In this document: positions 8,660 to 20,704 of the stretch, in pieces
How the letters are laid out: every line of letters starts with the position of its first letter
How positions within the stretch are numbered: the stretch's first letter is position 1
NCBI RefSeq assembly: GCF_001887595.1
Contig: NZ_CP017480.1
Coordinates: forward strand, 4,616,001-4,680,000
Direction: 5' to 3'
Origin: Luteibacter rhizovicinus DSM 16549
GTDB taxonomy: Bacteria > Pseudomonadota > Gammaproteobacteria > Xanthomonadales > Rhodanobacteraceae
DNA length: 64,000 bases
The notes under the pieces: generated by a model
Seen by the model: only the letters and a program-made list of their open reading frames with translations
Told to the model about the DNA's origin: nothing
The model's database searches: none
Translations under genes and position numbers: made by a program

Positions 8660-9382
8660 TCACCAGACCGAGATCGCACCTCGCATGCGCTTCCCGGGGG
8701 ACACTGTTTCCGAGGTGGCTGTGCTCATCCGCCACCCCTGCCCGTCGGTCACCACGACGCCGGGCAGGCCGCCTTCGACGAGCAGTTCGATGCCTCGCGC
8801 CCCCGGAAGCCGTTTCCCTTCCGGAAACCAGGGACGGTCACGGTCCACGACGATGAGCAATCCCTCGTGATCGCCCATCGGAGCGAACCCGTCGGAGACG
8901 TTACCGAACGGCAGCAGGCCAGTCGCCACGACGAGGTCACGAACTAGCGCCGGGACATCCTTGGTCGGTAAACCCACTTCGCTCACGCAGGCGATTTCGC
9001 TGCTACGGAATCCGGCCGTGACGGGGCCACCGAGGCCGAGCGGACGTCGCCCGATGAGTTCGAGCACCGCATCATGGGGACCGGCGAAATAAACGGACTC
9101 CGAGTCCCATGCGCCCCCAAGTCGAAACCGCTCCTGCCCGCGCGGATCGCGCAGCAGGAGCGCCCGCTCGCCCAGCCAGGCGCAAGCTGCATCGAAGCGG
9201 TGATGGGGGAGGTTGAAGGCCAGATGGATGGCTCCCGCGTCCGTCGACGTAGGGACGATCTCGATATCGGTCCAGCCGACATGGATGGTCGATCCGGTCG
9301 TCGGCAGTTGAAGAACATCGCGATAGAAAGCCAGGCAGGCGCCTGCGTCGGTGGACGGCAGGGTCAGTCGGGTGATGCGCAT
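8660..9382 (-). CDS. Two-domain VOC (CatE-like) protein
   Basis: A 240-residue vicinal oxygen chelate protein with two modules. It begins MRITRLTLPSTDAGACLAFY, with the first module to about residue 115. A second module starts around SEVGLPTKDVPALVRDLVVA and ends GIELLVEGGLPGVVV. Metal ligands are less clear than in dioxygenases, so it may bind or isomerise a substrate without oxygen activation. A GGAGG lies about a dozen bases before the ATG. The promoter just upstream has the spacing and dyad of a SoxR-controlled promoter, so the gene may respond to redox-cycling compounds. The AraC gene follows directly on the same strand. Confidence 0.82.
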   Translation of the reverse strand: MRITRLTLPSTDAGACLAFYRDVLQLPTTGSTIHVGWTDIEIVPTSTDAGAIHLAFNLPHHRFDAACAWLGERALLLRDPRGQERFRLGGAWDSESVYFAGPHDAVLELIGRRPLGLGGPVTAGFRSSEIACVSEVGLPTKDVPALVRDLVVATGLLPFGNVSDGFAPMGDHEGLLIVVDRDRPWFPEGKRLPGARGIELLVEGGLPGVVVTDGQGWRMSTATSETVSPGKRMRGAISVW

Positions 9383-9411
9383 GAGGGGTCCGGCCTCCGT
9401 TCGGGACAGCT

Positions 9412-9442
9412 ATTGAACAACCTCAAGCAAGGTTGAGGTCAA
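9412..9442 (-). promoter_or_regulatory. Putative SoxR-type promoter/operator for the VOC-AraC pair
   Basis: The dyad CCTCAAGCAAGGTTGAGG at 9421-9438 differs from a perfect CCTCAAG/CTTGAGG palindrome by one base and matches the known sox box. Reading on the minus strand, TTGACC (9437-9442) and TTCAAT (9412-9417) are separated by 19 bases with the dyad between them. This is the stretched spacing of MerR-family promoters, and the -35 overlaps the box as it does in the soxS promoter. The VOC start lies 30 bases downstream. No soxR gene is in the window. Confidence 0.65.
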
Positions 9443-9492
9443 GCACGAACGTACACGACTTGCGTACACATGGCGGGCGTAGCCTTGGGGCC

Positions 9493-9711
9493 ATGACACA
9501 TCGCGACGATCTTCAAGGGATGCTCGACCGCCTGGCCACCGAGGTGCAGGCAGGCTTGCATGAGAATCCTGACCCGGATGCGTTCTGGCCGACGTTCGCG
9601 ACGCAGTCGAACCTCGTGCTGGAGGCGGCGGGACCGGAGCATTTCGACTGGGTGAGTTCAGAGGTATCGGCCATCCTCATGAAACACGGGATTTCGGTGC
9701 CCGAAGCGTAG
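9493..9711 (+). CDS. Small hypothetical protein
   Basis: A 72-residue acidic soluble protein beginning [20 protein letters not shown] and ending [12 protein letters not shown]. It has predicted amphipathic helices ([12 protein letters not shown] and [17 protein letters not shown]), no signal peptide and no membrane segment. I do not recognise the family. The ATG at 9493 is the first reasonable start; upstream in-frame codons run into the SoxR-type box. It is divergent from the VOC gene and could share that regulatory region. The reading frame has the local codon bias, so I think it is real, but the function is unknown. Confidence 0.6.
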   Translation: MTHRDDLQGMLDRLATEVQAGLHENPDPDAFWPTFATQSNLVLEAAGPEHFDWVSSEVSAILMKHGISVPEA

Positions 9712-9793
9712 CGTCCATGCCAGAAGTCACGGATTTACCTGCTTAGGACAATTTGCCAGACTCGGCCGATCGTCCCGACAACAAGGCTTCAGC

Positions 9794-11785
<1,992 letters not shown>

Positions 11786-11819
11786 TCGCCGTCGGCAGCG
11801 GGTTGCCCGCTGCCGCGGG

Positions 11820-11934
11820 ATCGCCGCTGAAGCGGCTCCTACAAAGGACAGGTTGCTCCATGCCCTCTGTGGGAGCCACGTCGCTCGGTGTGGGAGCCGC
11901 TTCGCTCTCTGTGGGAGCCGCTTCAGCGGCGATG
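11820..11934. repeat. Cluster of GTGG-type REP arms
   Basis: Four REP-like arms lie between the convergent hydrolase and lipoprotein genes. The first reads in reverse (TCGCCGCTGAAGCGGCTCCT). Three tandem forward arms start GTGGGAGCC at 11868, 11889 and 11911. Only the last is a complete stem (GTGGGAGCCGCTTCAGCGGC); the two middle ones are degenerate. The array probably also serves as the transcript end. Confidence 0.8.
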
Positions 11935-11945
11935 CCTTTGGCAGG

Positions 11946-12275
11946 TCACCCCGCCCGGCAATCGGCGGACACCTTGCCCTCGGACGTCATGACGCATTGG
12001 CGGAATCCCGCCGGCAGGTTATCGAGGCGCAACGCCTCGGCCACTGACAGCGAGAAAACGCGGACCTGCGCCTCGCCGTTGAATACCGTGTAGTAGCAGC
12101 GACCGCTCTGGCTCGCCTTGCATTCGAACCACGCGCGGCCCATGCGCACGTCGGTCAGGCTGTCGAGGGTCACCTTCCCATTCTCTTGTGCCGTGGCCAC
12201 GATGCTGCGGTTCTGCGCGTCGGTGCAACCAGCGAGGTTGAGGAAGCAGTAGATGATGGCTAACAGGGTGCGCAT
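11946..12275 (-). CDS. Small lipoprotein in a two-component operon
   Basis: A 109-residue predicted lipoprotein. The N-terminus MRTLLAIIYCFLNLAGC has a lipobox ending at Cys17, followed by a short mature part with further Cys residues (FECKASQSGRCYYTVFN, FRQCVMTSEGKVSADC) that could form two disulfides. AAGGAG lies at ideal spacing before the ATG at 12275, which decides the start. The gene directly follows the LytTR regulator on the same strand, 14 bases after its stop, so it is probably cotranscribed with the kinase and regulator. I do not recognise the domain. A role in sensing by, or as a target of, the two-component system is inference. Confidence 0.75.
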   Translation of the reverse strand: MRTLLAIIYCFLNLAGCTDAQNRSIVATAQENGKVTLDSLTDVRMGRAWFECKASQSGRCYYTVFNGEAQVRVFSLSVAEALRLDNLPAGFRQCVMTSEGKVSADCRAG

Positions 12276-12289
12276 GGAAGTCTCCTTCG

Positions 12290-13057
12290 TCACATGGCGC
12301 GGAAGATGGCCATGAACGGCTGACTCACATTCAGGGTTTCGGGGCGCCCTCGCAGGCGCAGACAGCCCTTGCCGGTGTCGTCTCGCTCGACCGAGGCGAC
12401 CTGGCGCAGGTTGACGATGGTGGAACGATGGATCTGGCGGAAGGTTCTCGGATCGAGCTGGCGTAGCAGCTCGCGGATCGGGCGACTCAGCAACGCGTCG
12501 CCCTCGGCGGTCGCGACCACCGTGTACTTGTTGTCGGCGCGGAAGTAGATGACATCCTCGACGAGGATCAGGCGCGTCGCCTTGCCGGCGCCCGCGGTGA
12601 TCCAGGTGAGCGGCTCGTCGGGCACGTCGTCGAAGCGCCCGATCAGGTCTTTTGCCAGGTCACCGGTGCGTCGTGCATGCCTTGCCGCGTCGGCGAGTCG
12701 GCCGCGTAACCGCGTCACCGCCTGGGCAAGCCGCTCGGCGACCACTGGCTTGAGCAGATAGTCGATCGCGCCGCGCTCGAACGCGTCCACGGCGTACTGG
12801 TCGTACGCGGTCACGAAGACCACGAGGGTATGCGGGCTGGCATCCGCCGCCGCCGCCGCCACCTCCATGCCGGTCAGGCCCGGCATGCGGATATCGAGGA
12901 AAGCGACATCCGGCTGGTGCGTAACGATGGCTTCGAGCGCTTCGCCACCGTCCTCGCAGACGGCCACGATCTCGAGCTCGGGCCACGCCTTGGCCAGTTC
13001 GCGCTGGAGGGCCGCGGAGAGCAGCTTCTCGTCTTCGGCAACGATGCACTTAGGCAT
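12290..13057 (-). CDS. LytTR-family response regulator
   Basis: The 255-residue protein has an N-terminal receiver domain with the phospho-acceptor Asp55 (VAFLDIRMPGLTG) and Lys in DYLLKPV. A C-terminal LytTR DNA-binding domain follows (ILVEDVIYFRADNKYTVV, RTFRQIHRSTIVNL, VASVERDDTGKGCLRLRG). LytTR regulators bind DNA through beta strands and often control envelope or extracellular functions. Its start overlaps the end of the histidine kinase gene by eight bases, so the pair is translationally coupled. The small lipoprotein gene follows. Targets are not evident in the window. Confidence 0.93.
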   Translation of the reverse strand: MPKCIVAEDEKLLSAALQRELAKAWPELEIVAVCEDGGEALEAIVTHQPDVAFLDIRMPGLTGMEVAAAAADASPHTLVVFVTAYDQYAVDAFERGAIDYLLKPVVAERLAQAVTRLRGRLADAARHARRTGDLAKDLIGRFDDVPDEPLTWITAGAGKATRLILVEDVIYFRADNKYTVVATAEGDALLSRPIRELLRQLDPRTFRQIHRSTIVNLRQVASVERDDTGKGCLRLRGRPETLNVSQPFMAIFRAM

Positions 13058-14288
13058 GATCGCTCACTCCCTTGGCAGGCAGCGTGATCGTCGCGGCGAC
13101 GCCGTTGGGGAAGTTGTTGCCGATGACGAAGCTCGCCGTCGCGCCGTAGGTCAGGCGAAGGCGTTCGCGCAGGTTTCGCAGACCGATGCCGGTGCCCGAG
13201 CCTTCGCTACGAAAACCCATGCCATCGTCGGCGACGGTCAGTGAGAGCAGCCCACCTTCCACGCGACCGCGTATCCACACGCCACCACCGCCAGGCTTCG
13301 GCTCGAGGCCATGCTTGATGGCGTTTTCGACCAGGGTCTGCAACATCATCGAGGGCATCGGCAGCGCGGCGATCTCGTCGGCGACCTCGGTGTGCACCGT
13401 GAGGCGCTCGCCCATGCGCAGCTTCATGATTTCCAGCCATGCGGTGGAACGTTCCAGTTCCTGCCCGAGCGTGGACAACGAACCATCCGTGCGCGGCAGG
13501 GAGCGGCGCAGGTAATCGATCAGATGGCCTAGCATGCGATCGGCGCGGGCAGGATCGGTGCGGACCAGCTCCTGTGCGCTGGCCAGCGTGTTGTAGAGAA
13601 AATGGGGTTCGACCTGGGCCTGCAGCAGGCCGAGCTGGGCGGCGGTCAGTTCCTTCTCCATCGCAGTCTGGCGCACGTCGGCGCGTTCGCGGTTACGGCG
13701 CTCGGTGAGCCGCTGGGTCATCGCACGGACCAGGGTTTCGACGTGTTCCAGCGATGCCCCGCCGTCCGGATTGAACCAGTCCATCCAGGCGCTGCTGTCC
13801 GGTTCGCAGACGAACATCACGCTGCTGGAGCCATCCGAGGGCGTGATCGTCGCGGACACCTTGGTGTTCCGATCGAGGCCTTGCTGCGGCATGCCACGAC
13901 GTCGCGGAAGGTCGCCAGGCAGCAAGCGAACCAGGGCACGCAGCTGCAGCCCCCCACGACCTCCGGTGATGTCCTGCACGTTCGGCAACTCGCGGATGAC
14001 TGCCTCGACGATGTCGAAGGCCTCATCGGCGCCATAGGGCACTTCAACCCGACGACGCTGCCGGTTGGACAAGGTTTCGGCATCGATACGTCCGGCGATC
14101 GTACGCACCCGGTAGAGATGCGTGACGCCCCGCCCCAGTGCGATGAGCAGGCCGACGAACCAGGCCAGCGTGACGAACCAGGGGAGTTCGCCGTGGTGCC
14201 AGTCGAAGATGCCGAACAGCACCAGCAGCATGCACCAGGCGGCAAACCATGCGACGAGCACACGACCGAGGAATTTGAGGCTGGCCAT
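13050..14288 (-). CDS. LytS/YehU-type sensor histidine kinase
   Basis: A 412-residue inner-membrane histidine kinase of the His_kinase (PF06580) type. Two short transmembrane helices lie at residues about 8-28 and 36-55. A cytoplasmic region follows, then a coiled-coil stretch (ERRNRERADVRQTAMEKELT) and the phospho-acceptor motif VEPHFLYNTLASAQ with His229. The ATPase domain has LVENAIKHGLEP (N box), VADDGMGF and GTGIGLRNLRERL. There is no large periplasmic domain, so a signal may be sensed in the membrane or cytoplasm. It is coupled to the LytTR regulator by an eight-base overlap. Confidence 0.93.
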   Translation of the reverse strand: MASLKFLGRVLVAWFAAWCMLLVLFGIFDWHHGELPWFVTLAWFVGLLIALGRGVTHLYRVRTIAGRIDAETLSNRQRRRVEVPYGADEAFDIVEAVIRELPNVQDITGGRGGLQLRALVRLLPGDLPRRRGMPQQGLDRNTKVSATITPSDGSSSVMFVCEPDSSAWMDWFNPDGGASLEHVETLVRAMTQRLTERRNRERADVRQTAMEKELTAAQLGLLQAQVEPHFLYNTLASAQELVRTDPARADRMLGHLIDYLRRSLPRTDGSLSTLGQELERSTAWLEIMKLRMGERLTVHTEVADEIAALPMPSMMLQTLVENAIKHGLEPKPGGGGVWIRGRVEGGLLSLTVADDGMGFRSEGSGTGIGLRNLRERLRLTYGATASFVIGNNFPNGVAATITLPAKGVSDHA

Positions 14289-14502
14289 CGCAGGGCTCCG
14301 GAACTTGACTGCGACGGAGCATACGATGCGGCGCGGGCCTTCCTCGACGCGTTTCCGACGAAACGCCGGATTCGCCGACGAAACCCTGAGAAAGCACCCT
14401 TCTGCGCCGCAGCATGACCTGCGGGGCTCGATGGGCCATGCTCGGGCGGTTGGCTCTAGCGGTGGGGACCGCGAGCCACGACAAAGACAAAGGGGTTAAC
14501 GC

Positions 14503-14844
14503 ATGGCTTTGCTGCTCGTCGTTTTCGCTGTCGTTGTTCTTGCGATCTATCTCGGCATCAATATGCTGCCGAAGAATCATCCCGCCAACTGGCTGCTCGG
14601 TATCGTCGGCGGCGCCTGCCTCGTCCTGGCCTGGTACGCCATTTTCCGACCGATGATGATCGCCACGGGCGGTTCCGATCCGTCACTGATCACACTGGGC
14701 CTGCACGCCGCCGGCATCGTTTCCTGCGTGCTCGGCATCGTCTGCCTGGGCGTGTGTGTGTGGCGCGACCCCGCCCGATTCTGGATGCTCTCGATCGTCT
14801 TCATCGGCGTGATCGGCGCCACCCAGGTCACGGCACTCGGCTGA
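14503..14844 (+). CDS. Small membrane protein of unknown function
   Basis: A 113-residue protein made almost wholly of four hydrophobic helices: ALLLVVFAVVVLAIYLGIN, WLLGIVGGACLVLAWYAIF, LITLGLHAAGIVSCVLGIVC and FWMLSIVFIGVIGATQVTA. It begins MALLLVV after an AAAGGGG stretch (14487-14493) at acceptable spacing. It is divergent from the histidine kinase gene, 214 bases away, and is followed by a clear hairpin terminator, which supports it as a real transcription unit. I do not recognise the family. Confidence 0.7.
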   Translation: MALLLVVFAVVVLAIYLGINMLPKNHPANWLLGIVGGACLVLAWYAIFRPMMIATGGSDPSLITLGLHAAGIVSCVLGIVCLGVCVWRDPARFWMLSIVFIGVIGATQVTALG

Positions 14845-14858
14845 GCGCAGCGTCACCG

Positions 14859-14885
14859 GCCTGAGCCTCGGGGCTCAGGCTTTCT
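14859..14885 (+). terminator. Intrinsic terminator after the small membrane protein gene
   Basis: The stem is GCCTGAGCC with loop TCG and GGGCTCAGGC, followed directly by TTTCT. It lies 14 bases after the stop codon at 14844. Confidence 0.7.
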
Positions 14886-14900
14886 ACAGCTCAGGCCTGA

Positions 14901-15830
14901 TCAGGCCTTATACGGATAGCCACTCACTAGTAGCTCGGCCGTCCCGTCCGCGACGTCCAGTACGGCGCGGGCGCCGAACGGCAGGGTCCATTTGTCCTGT
15001 CCGTGACCGAACGCGAGACCGCGAACAACCGGAATGCCGCAGGCTGCGGCGAAGCGATCGAGCGCGTGCTCGATGTCGTAGCCGTTGTCGTATTCGCTGA
15101 CGCGCTGGCCGCCCAGCCCGCCCAGGATGATCGCCCGCTGCGTGGCGAGCACACCGCTCAGCGACAGCTCATACAGCATCCTCTCGACGCGGTACGCCTG
15201 CTCGCCGGTCTCCTCGACGTAGAGGATGCCGTCCTCGATCACGGGCAAGTACGGCGTACCGATGAGGCTACAGAGGGCCGAGAGGTTGCCTCCCCATAGG
15301 GTGCCCTCGGTGTGGAGATCCTGCTGCCCGTCCGGACACAACCAGCTGATATCGGTACGCGGTGACTGCAAGGTCTGCCAGAAGTGCCGCCACGTATTTT
15401 CGCGCAGGTAGCCGGCGCCAAAATCCTGCACCAGCATCGGGCCGAAGAGCGAGCCGATCCGGCAGCGCGCATAGAGCGCGCACTGGATCACCGTGAAATC
15501 GCCATGCCCGACCAGCACGCACGAACTTTCCACGAACCGAGCCGACAAGCCCTCGTAGTCGAGGTGGGCCAGCAGCGAGATGGCCCCGTAACCGCCGTGA
15601 ATGGCCATGACGACGTCCGGCAACGGCAGGTCGGGATTGGCGAGCTGGTTGATGTCCGCCGCGCGCTCGGCATCGCTGCCGGCAAAACGCAACGACACGC
15701 GGTCGACCACATGGGTACCGAGGACCGTGTGGCCCGCCGCTTGCAGGCGTTCAATGCCTCGCTGGCAGGCGGCGCGATCTTCGGCGTAACCGGACGGAGC
15801 TATAAGACGTATCTCGAATCGTTTTGACAT
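14901..15830 (-). CDS. ldcA: LD-carboxypeptidase (LdcA, S66 family) with Gly at the nucleophile
   Basis: The 309-residue protein aligns throughout with E. coli LdcA, the cytoplasmic enzyme that removes the terminal D-Ala from murein tetrapeptides during recycling. Shared stretches include IRLIAPSGYAEDRAACQRGI, MAIHGGYGAISLLAHLDYEG, TLWGGNLSALCSLIGTPYLP and RVERMLYELSLSGVLATQRA. The nucleophile elbow, which is GHSDFT in E. coli as I recall it, reads GHGDFT here (codon GGC near 15505). The other triad positions look intact: Glu in YVEETGEQ and His in GLAFGHGQDK. Loss of the Ser should abolish peptidase activity unless this is an error. The start at 15830 (MSKRFEI) fits the family N-terminus but has no strong ribosome site. 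Confidence 0.85.
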   Translation of the reverse strand: MSKRFEIRLIAPSGYAEDRAACQRGIERLQAAGHTVLGTHVVDRVSLRFAGSDAERAADINQLANPDLPLPDVVMAIHGGYGAISLLAHLDYEGLSARFVESSCVLVGHGDFTVIQCALYARCRIGSLFGPMLVQDFGAGYLRENTWRHFWQTLQSPRTDISWLCPDGQQDLHTEGTLWGGNLSALCSLIGTPYLPVIEDGILYVEETGEQAYRVERMLYELSLSGVLATQRAIILGGLGGQRVSEYDNGYDIEHALDRFAAACGIPVVRGLAFGHGQDKWTLPFGARAVLDVADGTAELLVSGYPYKA

Positions 15831-16082
15831 GACTGGCAGTGCGTGACTTGCACTACCAATACCTCTACGGGCGCGCAAAGGCAATCCAAAGTTGTCCGAC
15901 GAGGGCTCGAACGCCTCGCGGCGCGTCTGCGCGGTGTCACGGATCACGGCCATCTCCCCTGGATCGAACCACCACGCCCGGACGGACGTGGTTGGATCGA
16001 TTAGAGGAGGAGGACGCGGATCCCACTGTTCAATTGCGGCAACGGGATAATCGTAAACGGCAGCGTCCCTGCGCCGTGGTCG
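15831..16082. other. Intergenic region with no gene
   Basis: These 252 bases separate the LdcA start from the end of the AraC-family gene on the same strand. I see no convincing coding frame, hairpin or REP arm. They presumably carry the ldcA promoter. Confidence 0.5.
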
Positions 16083-17063
16083 CTACCAGCCTTCGAACTC
16101 CTCGGCTGGAGCCAGGTCATCCGCCGGGGCGCTTCGCACGAGCGTTTCCCGCGGCTGTTCGCCGAACACGCTGCGGTATTTCTCAGCGAAACGAGAGAGA
16201 TCCCACATGCCGCAGCTGAGTGCCACGGACTTGACCGAGCGCCGGCCGGCTTCCGCCGTGACGAGGCTGCGGTGGGCCGTGCACAGTCGAAGCATGGCGA
16301 GGTAGCGATTGGGCGGAATGCCCAGCAGGTCGTCGAACGCGTAGCGAAGGCCGCGTTCGCTGGCCCCAGCGGCCTGGCAGAGCTCCTGCGAATAGATATC
16401 GCGACGGAGATTGGCACGCATGAAACGCTCGGCGCGCCGCATCACCTGGTAGTGCGCCCGTCGACCGCGCGAGGCGACCGGCCGCTCTTCGGACGAGGAG
16501 CCCAGGGCGACGCGGATGTGCTCGTCGAGCAGATCCTCGACCGGACCGAAGGCCAGATCATCCGCCTCGCGGACGCGCTCGCGTATTTGCCGGTAAGCGC
16601 GCTTGAGATGATCGGAGGTCACCGAGAACAGGCGAAGTCGTTGTGCGGCCATGTCCACATCGGCGTGGTCGGAGGCCATGAATCGCGCGCGGAAACGCGC
16701 ATAGGGGGCGACCACGAGGGTGAAGCGCGTGCCGCGCTCGAACATGAAATCGGTCGGCGTGCCACGCAGCAACGTCACACCCATTTCCGATTCGACACCG
16801 ACACCCTGGCACCAGCTGCGTTCGCCGGTCTCGTGCAGGTAGACGAGCATGCATGCGTCGTCGGGCACGGTGAGCGATCCCCGTACATCGAAATCGATGT
16901 GCCCGGTGAGATACGTCACTCCGTCGTGCGTCTTCGACGCGATCGACGCGCGGGGCCGGGCCGGGCTGAGGGTCAACAGATCGACCTCGCACATGCCCAG
17001 CGACGCGCCAAGACTGACCAGATCGTAATCTTCCAGCCCCTGAACGTTGGAAGGGCGAGTCAT
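16083..17063 (-). CDS. AraC-family transcriptional regulator
   Basis: A 326-residue regulator with a divergent N-terminal ligand domain (residues about 1-210) and a C-terminal AraC DNA-binding domain. The two helix-turn-helix units read DIYSQELCQAAGASERGLRY and VKSVALSCGMWDLSRFAEKY, and the C-terminal helix ends YRSVFGEQPRETL. The layout resembles the EutR/FeaR-like group in which the effector domain has an AraC-binding-like fold. It stands alone with AT-richer upstream sequence (17064-17340). No target is evident nearby. Confidence 0.9.
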   Translation of the reverse strand: MTRPSNVQGLEDYDLVSLGASLGMCEVDLLTLSPARPRASIASKTHDGVTYLTGHIDFDVRGSLTVPDDACMLVYLHETGERSWCQGVGVESEMGVTLLRGTPTDFMFERGTRFTLVVAPYARFRARFMASDHADVDMAAQRLRLFSVTSDHLKRAYRQIRERVREADDLAFGPVEDLLDEHIRVALGSSSEERPVASRGRRAHYQVMRRAERFMRANLRRDIYSQELCQAAGASERGLRYAFDDLLGIPPNRYLAMLRLCTAHRSLVTAEAGRRSVKSVALSCGMWDLSRFAEKYRSVFGEQPRETLVRSAPADDLAPAEEFEGW

Positions 17064-17340
17064 GCGCCTACCTCCCTGCGGTTGGTTGTTCCTTGTGTCG
17101 GCGGGACGACGTCACGCCTATGACGTTCCGTCCCGGCAACGCCCCATTCGTTGCCCATCCGTATCCGAACGCAAACCCTTCCCATATGCACCCCCGCAGC
17201 ATCCACTGGCAGGCCACCCCTGCCGCGACTGAATCTCCATCGATCGGCACTAACTCACTTTCTCAATCGCACCGCGCCGACGCCATAACTAACGATGTAA
17301 TGCAGGACATGCTCGCACATTGTGAATATGCCGAATTAGC

Positions 17341-18729
17341 TTAGCGACTCTCGGAAGCGATTGATGAATTTGATAAAAGTGCCGCTTGTGCGAGCCCAGA
17401 GACTACACCCAGCGAGGGGTCGCCGTGTACTACCCGGATGCCGGGGAAACTTGCGCCCACCCGCTCACGAACCTGCGGCGACCGGGACGTGCCACCAGTG
17501 AGAAAAACGCTCGCCGGTGCCTCACCAATGTCCGCCTGGGCCTGGTCGAGAAGGCGTCCCATGCGGTCGAGGAAATCTTCCGACGCCGCACGAAAATCGC
17601 CGGCAACAGCGTCGATCTTCAGACCTGCCTCGATAAAATCCAGCGTCACCGACGCTTCGTCGGAAGCGGAAAGATCGATCTTCATGCGCTCGGCCGACTG
17701 GTTCAGCCGGGTGGTCGCACCGGTGCCCTGCAGGGCACGCAGACGCGACCCGAAGGGCTCGTCCACGAGGCGATAGTCCTGTTTGCGGAACTCGCGCTGC
17801 TTGGGCAGGTTGTGCACGCTGGCCGCTTCGACGAAATGGTGGACTGGCACGCCACTCAGGTCTTTGCCGAACCGCGGCATGAAGCTGTGCAGGCTCACGC
17901 CGACGTCGAGATCCGTGCCGCCGCGCGGCAAACCCCAGCTGCGATGCATGATCGGCACTTCGCCGGCACCGAGTTCGGCATAGGCGACGTCGGTCGTGCC
18001 GCCGCCGATATCGACGATGATCGCCCGCTGACGTTCCGCCAGCGACTGGTGGTAATGCATGGCCGCGGCGGCAGGCTCTTCGAGGAACGACACCTCGTCG
18101 AAACCGGCGATCCGCGCCGCTTCACGCAGAATGGAGAGGGCCTGCTCGCCGCCAGCGGCGCCCATGGAGCTACGGAACTCGACCGGACGGCCGATGACCG
18201 CTTCACGGACCGGCGTGCCGAACTGACGGGTGGCCACCAGGCGAACGTGCTCCAGGATATGCGCCGCGATGCTGACGATGGTCTTGCGCACACGCGGATC
18301 GAGCTTGTAGCCGAACATCGACTTCGGCGATTCGATCAGGTTGCCCGTGCCTTCTTCGAGATAGGCATCGACGGCTTCCTCGCCAAAAAGGGCATCCTGG
18401 AAGCTGGCCACGGACGCCGAGGCTTCGCGTGTACGCTCTTCCATCCACTGACGGCGCACGACGCGGATGGCGTCTCGACGCAGATCCATCTCGCCTCGCG
18501 GGGTGCGACCGGCCTGGCGCTCGTCGAGACGCGAGGCGCGCACGAACGCATCCACCTGGGCCTCCAGGGCCGGGGTCAACACGAAGTCGTCCACGTTGGG
18601 CACCACTTCGGGGAAGAAAACCGCCGTCCGGAACTGGCGGGCGTCGCCAAAACGGACCAGTTCGAGCTGACCGTCCACGACGGCCGCGGCCGCCGAATAG
18701 CTGGTTCCGAAGTCGATGCCGATACGCAT
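17341..18729 (-). CDS. yegD: YegD-like Hsp70-family protein
   Basis: A 462-residue actin-like ATPase of the Hsp70 superfamily, close to E. coli YegD. The phosphate-1 motif IGIDFGTSYSAAAAVVDG opens the protein, followed by FLEEPAAAAMHYHQSL and the phosphate-2 motif AIIVDIGGGTTDVAYAELG. The adenosine motif is VFLTGGTSRSPQVRERVG. It stops before any substrate-binding domain, so unlike DnaK it has only the nucleotide-binding part plus an insertion (RFGKDLSGVPVHHFVEAAS). The start at 18729 (MRIGIDFG) matches the family. It is divergent from the M28 peptidase gene. The cellular role of YegD is not established. Confidence 0.88.
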   Translation of the reverse strand: MRIGIDFGTSYSAAAAVVDGQLELVRFGDARQFRTAVFFPEVVPNVDDFVLTPALEAQVDAFVRASRLDERQAGRTPRGEMDLRRDAIRVVRRQWMEERTREASASVASFQDALFGEEAVDAYLEEGTGNLIESPKSMFGYKLDPRVRKTIVSIAAHILEHVRLVATRQFGTPVREAVIGRPVEFRSSMGAAGGEQALSILREAARIAGFDEVSFLEEPAAAAMHYHQSLAERQRAIIVDIGGGTTDVAYAELGAGEVPIMHRSWGLPRGGTDLDVGVSLHSFMPRFGKDLSGVPVHHFVEAASVHNLPKQREFRKQDYRLVDEPFGSRLRALQGTGATTRLNQSAERMKIDLSASDEASVTLDFIEAGLKIDAVAGDFRAASEDFLDRMGRLLDQAQADIGEAPASVFLTGGTSRSPQVRERVGASFPGIRVVHGDPSLGVVSGLAQAALLSNSSIASESR

Positions 18730-18851
18730 GGGGAGAGGTCTTCCGGGAACGGGATAACCGACCATTATGGGGCCCTTGTCGCCCCGGCGACAGGGTCGCC
18801 CTTGCCGTTACACTCGGAATCCTCTTTATCCACCCATGGGGCTCCCCGCCG

Positions 18852-20597
<1,746 letters not shown>

Positions 20598-20613
20598 TCC
20601 TGCACAACAGCTC

Positions 20614-20697
20614 GTGTAGGAGCCGATTCATCGGCGATCCCGCGGCAGCGGGCCAGGGTGTCGCAAGCACCCATCGCCGATAAATCGGCTCCTACAC
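20614..20697. repeat. Paired GTAG-type REP (BIME-like) hairpin
   Basis: Two inverted arms of GTAGGAGCCGATTCATCGGC (second one GATAAATCGGC) flank a central CCCGCGGCAGCGGG palindrome. The roughly 84-base unit lies between the convergent M28 peptidase and porin genes and can fold as a large hairpin that may end both transcripts. Confidence 0.85.
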
Positions 20698-20704
20698 GGT
20701 AGGC

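Noticed and set aside
11820..11934. Three tandem GTGGGAGCC units as a possible CRISPR array
   Set aside because: Units are about 20 bases with irregular spacing and stem structure, and the same arms occur singly across the window; they are REP sequences.
17093..17344. An 83-residue plus-strand frame upstream of the AraC gene
   Set aside because: Composition is unlike local genes, there is no ribosome site and no recognisable domain; it lies in a promoter-like AT-richer region.
17341..18729. DnaK
   Set aside because: The protein lacks the substrate-binding domain and is 462 residues long; YegD-type is the better fit.
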